From NCBI GenBank assembly GCA_964461295.1, contig CAYWTX010000484.1:1-9940 (forward strand): a stretch of 9,940 nt of DNA, in the 5' to 3' direction. The position numbers were made by a program, and so were the translations under genes. The notes below the pieces were generated by a model that was given only the letters and a program-made list of their open reading frames with translations, made no database searches and was not told the origin of the DNA. Positions 6,743 to 9,940 of this stretch are shown here, piece by piece. Origin of the DNA: CAYWTX01 sp964461295. GTDB taxonomy: Bacteria; Planctomycetota; Phycisphaerae; SM23-33. How positions within the stretch are numbered: position 1 is the first letter of the stretch; each line of letters opens with the position of its first letter.

Positions 6743-6762
6743 CAGCCGCCCTGGAGCGGCTG
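6743..6762 (-). other. 7-bp hairpin between the propeller and GH42-like genes
   Basis: The arms cagccgc (6743-6749) and gcggctg (6756-6762) are perfect complements around a 6-base loop. It lies 73-92 bases after the propeller-gene stop. No T-run follows on the minus strand; instead a GGAGGA follows, but it is too far from any GH42-like start (16 bases before the ATG at 6718) to be a clear ribosome site. Confidence 0.3.
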
Positions 6763-6796
6763 ACTCGTCCGCGGCGGCACCCCCAACGGGGCAGGC

Positions 6797-6838
6797 GTGA
6801 GACGCTTCTTGACGGCGCGGAACGGAGAAACGCCTCAC
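6797..6838 (-). other. 12-bp inverted repeat overlapping the propeller-gene stop codon
   Basis: In the minus-strand RNA GUGAGGCGUUUC (6838-6827) can pair with GAAGCGUCUCAC (6808-6797) along all 12 positions, with two G-U pairs and an 18-base loop. The first arm contains the TGA stop of the propeller gene. No U-run follows, so it may protect the 3' end or act with a termination factor rather than as a simple terminator. A small CCCC-GTT-GGGG hairpin follows at 6781-6791. Confidence 0.4.
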
Positions 6839-9800
6839 TTCGCCTCGCCCAGGCACAGGACGCTGCCGTTGGTCAGCGAGACCAGCAGCCTTCCGCCGGC
6901 CAGGGCGATGCCGTCGGCCACCGGCGGAGCGGGCAGGTCGATCCGGGCCATGAGCGAACCGTCGGTCCGCGCCAGGAGCCAGACCACCCCGCGCGCGGCC
7001 CCGCCGTCCGTGCCGCCGCCCGGCTCCGTGCCGCCCGCAATCACCGCGTCCTGGCAGGCGATCAGGCAGTACGGCGACGGGCCACGCTGCGCCGGTGCAA
7101 CCGGGGCCGCCCCGGCGACCGGCGCAGCCGGTGCGGGCGGGAACCGCCACGCGGGCGCCGGCTTGCCCTTGGGCCCAGGCTTCCCCGGGACCGGCGCCGC
7201 TGGAGCGGGCAGGCCGGGCGCCGCCGCCCTTACGCACGCCACAACCTTGCCGTCGCACGTGAACGTCTCCGCCCCGGCCGACACCGACAGGCCCGGGCTG
7301 GCCGTGCGGTTGCGGTCGCCGTAGGACTTCCACGACTTGTCCAGCAGTTTCACCTTGGTCACCTTCCCGCCGGCCCCGCCGGCCAGCAGGTCCAGGTGCC
7401 CGCCCATGCCCGACGCCGCGGCCGAGATGCACGCCCCGCTCGCCGCGTCGAACTCGCACAACGCCAACCCGCCGTCGCTGTCACAGCTTCGCCCGGCCAG
7501 CACCCACACCTTGCCGTCCGCCGCCAGCACCGATCCCGTCGCCGGCCAGACCGATTCCACCTGCCCGAACGCCACCACGCGGCGCACCAGCGGCTCGGCC
7601 CGGCTGCGCCACGCCAACCTGCCGTCGCCCGCGTCGAAGGCGTACACCCAGCCGTCGTGGCTGCCCGCAATGCACAGCCCGCGATGCAGCGTCGGTGGCG
7701 AGTCGATCCGCCCCGGCACGTCGGCGCGCCACCGCACCTTGCCGTCCGCGGCCGAGAGAGCCACGATCTGCCCCTGCTCGCCGCGGGCGATGACGACCAG
7801 CCCGGCGGCGGCCACCGGCGGCGTGATGGCCTCGCCAAAGGCGTCTCGCCATTCCTCGACGAGCCAGTGCTTTCCCGCATCGCCCAGCGGCGCGGTCCAG
7901 AGCACCTTCGCGCCTCGCGGCGCATTGCCCGAAGCCGCCCCGCCGCGGGCTGCGTCATGGCGGTACATGGGCCAGTCGCCATTGGCATCCGCCGCCTTTG
8001 CCGCCGACGCGTCCACGGGCGCCCGACCTTTCTCCGTCGGACGATCCGCCTTCATGTCGTTGGCGTCGGCCGCCTTGCCGCACGGGCCGAACGCCAGGAA
8101 CCCCGGCACCTGATTGGGGGCGCACCTGCAGCGGTTCTGCGCCGTGTAGAACATCCCGTTAGCCGGCGTGGCCCCCTCGCCGCACGCGCCCCGCGCGGCC
8201 TTGTAGTCATACTGCTTCGGCTGGCCCGTCGAGGCCGACAGGTCGAAGTACTTGCACCCGCGGCTCTCCATCAGGATGCGGCTGTCGACGATCGTCACCG
8301 GCGTGCACGGCGCGCTGGCCCGCGCCGAGCGGATGCCGGCCGGCAGGTCGCCCTTCACCTGCCCGGTCTTGCCGTCGCGCACCGTCTTGCCCAGCCACAC
8401 CTGATCGCCGGCCAGAACCGCGCCGGCGTATTCCTTCGACTCCCAAAGCTCCCTGCCGTCCACGGCCGAGAGAACCACCGTGCGCACGTCCTGAGGCAGA
8501 GCGACGACGACGACGGCCGCGTCGGCGCACAGCAGATCCATGTCGCCGTTGATGCCCTTGCCCTTGGGCGCGGGTCTTAGCGGCGGGGCCTGTCCCGCGC
8601 GTGCGCCGCTCGAACCCGAGAGATCCTCCAGCGCCGCGGGCTTCGGCGCCGCACGCGTTGCGGGCGCGGGCTCGACCTTCCCGTCCGGGACCTGCGCCGC
8701 TGAAGCGGGCGGGCCGCCTCCGCTTTGGCCCCCCAACTCCTTCTCGCTCACGCGCCACAACTCCTTGCCGCTGCCCAAATCCGCCGCCACGATCACCGCC
8801 TCCTGGGCCACCGTCCCAGCCGGAAACGACAGAATCGCCCGCCCGCCCGCCAGCAGCATGTACCGCGCCGGCTGCGGCAGCGACCATTTCTCCTTGCCCG
8901 TCTCGACCTCGAAAGCGTGCACGGCCCCGCCATTGCCGTCCGGGTTCCACTCGCCCCACAGCCCACCCACCCGAACGCCGCTCCAACACGTCGCCGCCAG
9001 CACCCCATCCGCCAGGCAAACCTTCATCGGCCGATGCTTCGTCGCGTACGTCCGCAACAGGCGACCCGTCGCGCCGTCGAACGCCGTCAGCTTCCCCCTG
9101 CTCGTCACGTACACCGCCCGCTCGTCGGCCGCCAGAGGGGCCAGGTTGTGCGCGTTCAGCGCCCTGCCGTCGTTCAGCGATTCGCAGTTCACCCGCCATA
9201 GCGGCAGGCCGTTGTACGCGTCGCGCACCTCCAGGTACTCCTGGCAGGCCGCGCGGCGCTCGAGATTCTCCCACTGCGTGGAGCTGAACACGTAGCACCG
9301 CCCGCCGGCGACCACCCATCCCCGCACCGCCGCCCACAGCGTGAAATTCATCGGCATGCCCGCCTGCCATCGCACGCCGACCGGGAAGCCCACCACGCGG
9401 TCGCGCGAGTGGCGGTTGCCGTCGGGCCCGCGCGTCGGGTGCGTCCAGTCGTCCATCCCCGCCGGGCGCGGCTTCACCGTCGCCTTCCACGCGCCGCTTT
9501 CCAGCTTGCACACTGCCCCGCCCGGCGCCGTCACGCGGAGGACTTCCTCCGCCGTCAGCCCCGCGGCCGACAACGCCGCCCAATCCTCGATCACCACCAC
9601 GTTGGCCAGGTCCACCGCGTACGGCAACGGCGCGACGGGCAGCTTCTCGACGGCCGCCCGACCGCCCAGGCCGCGGGCCGTGACGGCCTCGCGCGCCCGC
9701 GCCGCCGACGCGTCATCCAGCGCCAGCCCATGCACGAGCAACTCGCCGCCGGCGGCGAGGTCGGCCGTGAGCGCCGCCGACGCCGCCCGCCCGCAGCCCA

Positions 9801-9936
9801 GGTGCAGGCACAACCCGCGCCGCACCTTGGCGACCGCGAGAATGTCCGCCGCGGCCGACGTCTCCGCCGCCAGCGCGCCCTGCGCCGCCACATACACCAC
9901 GCCGCTTGCGATCAGGCACATGATTCGACCGTTCAT
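6835..9936 (-). CDS. Exported PQQ-like beta-propeller protein with N-terminal methyltransferase-like domain
   Basis: This 1033-residue protein belongs to a family that is abundant in planctomycetes; its function is not known. Residues 1-24 form a signal peptide: MNGR, then a hydrophobic core, then an ALA/AE cleavage site. A Rossmann methyltransferase-like domain follows (about 39-155) with LHLGCG at 44-49 and a VLRVTAPGGAV segment at 132-142. A TVKPRP..MDDWTH linker (153-166) leads to the propeller. Repeats of the type AxDxxTGxxxW recur from about 240 to the end, for example AADLGSGKELWRVS, LSAADGKVRWRADV and YAFDAGDGRLAWRSR. A family-typical Cys region (RGACGEGATPANGMFY, then RCRC) lies in the middle. 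Pro/Ala-rich insertions interrupt the propeller at about 400-459 and 907-954. The ATG lies 4 bases from the window edge, so its ribosome site cannot be judged. The mature protein should work in the periplasm or at the envelope. Confidence 0.85.
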   Translation of the reverse strand: MNGRIMCLIASGVVYVAAQGALAAETSAAADILAVAKVRRGLCLHLGCGRAASAALTADLAAGGELLVHGLALDDASAARAREAVTARGLGGRAAVEKLPVAPLPYAVDLANVVVIEDWAALSAAGLTAEEVLRVTAPGGAVCKLESGAWKATVKPRPAGMDDWTHPTRGPDGNRHSRDRVVGFPVGVRWQAGMPMNFTLWAAVRGWVVAGGRCYVFSSTQWENLERRAACQEYLEVRDAYNGLPLWRVNCESLNDGRALNAHNLAPLAADERAVYVTSRGKLTAFDGATGRLLRTYATKHRPMKVCLADGVLAATCWSGVRVGGLWGEWNPDGNGGAVHAFEVETGKEKWSLPQPARYMLLAGGRAILSFPAGTVAQEAVIVAADLGSGKELWRVSEKELGGQSGGGPPASAAQVPDGKVEPAPATRAAPKPAALEDLSGSSGARAGQAPPLRPAPKGKGINGDMDLLCADAAVVVVALPQDVRTVVLSAVDGRELWESKEYAGAVLAGDQVWLGKTVRDGKTGQVKGDLPAGIRSARASAPCTPVTIVDSRILMESRGCKYFDLSASTGQPKQYDYKAARGACGEGATPANGMFYTAQNRCRCAPNQVPGFLAFGPCGKAADANDMKADRPTEKGRAPVDASAAKAADANGDWPMYRHDAARGGAASGNAPRGAKVLWTAPLGDAGKHWLVEEWRDAFGEAITPPVAAAGLVVIARGEQGQIVALSAADGKVRWRADVPGRIDSPPTLHRGLCIAGSHDGWVYAFDAGDGRLAWRSRAEPLVRRVVAFGQVESVWPATGSVLAADGKVWVLAGRSCDSDGGLALCEFDAASGACISAAASGMGGHLDLLAGGAGGKVTKVKLLDKSWKSYGDRNRTASPGLSVSAGAETFTCDGKVVACVRAAAPGLPAPAAPVPGKPGPKGKPAPAWRFPPAPAAPVAGAAPVAPAQRGPSPYCLIACQDAVIAGGTEPGGGTDGGAARGVVWLLARTDGSLMARIDLPAPPVADGIALAGGRLLVSLTNGSVLCLGEAK

Positions 9937-9940
9937 GACG

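Noticed and set aside
4640..6763. 707-codon plus-strand frame opposite the GH42-like gene
   Set aside because: Its composition is dominated by Arg, Pro, His and Val, and it has no domain; the minus-strand frame carries clear GH42 motifs.
6659..7459. Upstream extension of the GH42-like frame into the propeller gene (995 codons in all)
   Set aside because: The extra N-terminal part is Arg/Gly-rich with no motif and reads another frame of the propeller gene.
6724..8580. 618-codon plus-strand frame opposite the propeller gene
   Set aside because: Same Arg/Pro/Ala-rich shadow composition; the minus-strand propeller repeats are real.

Overview
The window is GC-rich and carries seven protein-coding genes, all on the minus strand and tightly packed. 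No rRNA, tRNA, CRISPR array, insertion sequence or phage gene is visible. The gene content points to a planctomycete, probably of the Phycisphaerae type. The clues are a secreted PQQ-type beta-propeller with an N-terminal methyltransferase-like domain (a fusion common in that phylum), a small zinc-ribbon protein with a single C-terminal membrane helix, a Hanks-type kinase, and mostly weak Shine-Dalgarno sequences. The assignment rests on recognised protein style, not on a marker gene.

Reading in the direction of transcription (high to low coordinates), the first gene (9936-6835) encodes a large exported protein with a methyltransferase-like fold followed by PQQ/BamB-like propeller repeats. 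After a 176-base gap with inverted repeats comes a cytoplasmic GH42-like beta-galactosidase (6658-4472). A 382-base gap follows (4471-4090). It holds hairpins, G-tracts on the transcribed strand and a small AT-rich patch that may contain a promoter.

The remaining five genes look like one operon running to the left edge: a Ser/Thr protein kinase (4089-3217), a PPP-like metallophosphatase overlapping it by ATGA (3220-2333), a YhbY/CRM RNA-binding protein 5 bases later (2327-2043), a zinc-ribbon protein with a membrane tail (1997-1269), and a divergent anhydro-N-acetylmuramic acid kinase homologue (1151-3).

The most notable points are: the kinase and phosphatase-like genes look translationally coupled and lie near a plausible membrane-anchored client; the AnmK homologue has lost several nucleotide- and sugar-binding motifs; the metallophosphatase has Glu where the second metal-binding Asp is expected; the GH42-like enzyme lacks the Asn before its acid/base Glu; and the methyltransferase-like domain sits behind a signal peptide, so it probably never meets SAM. 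I did not find a clearly new mobile or defence system.
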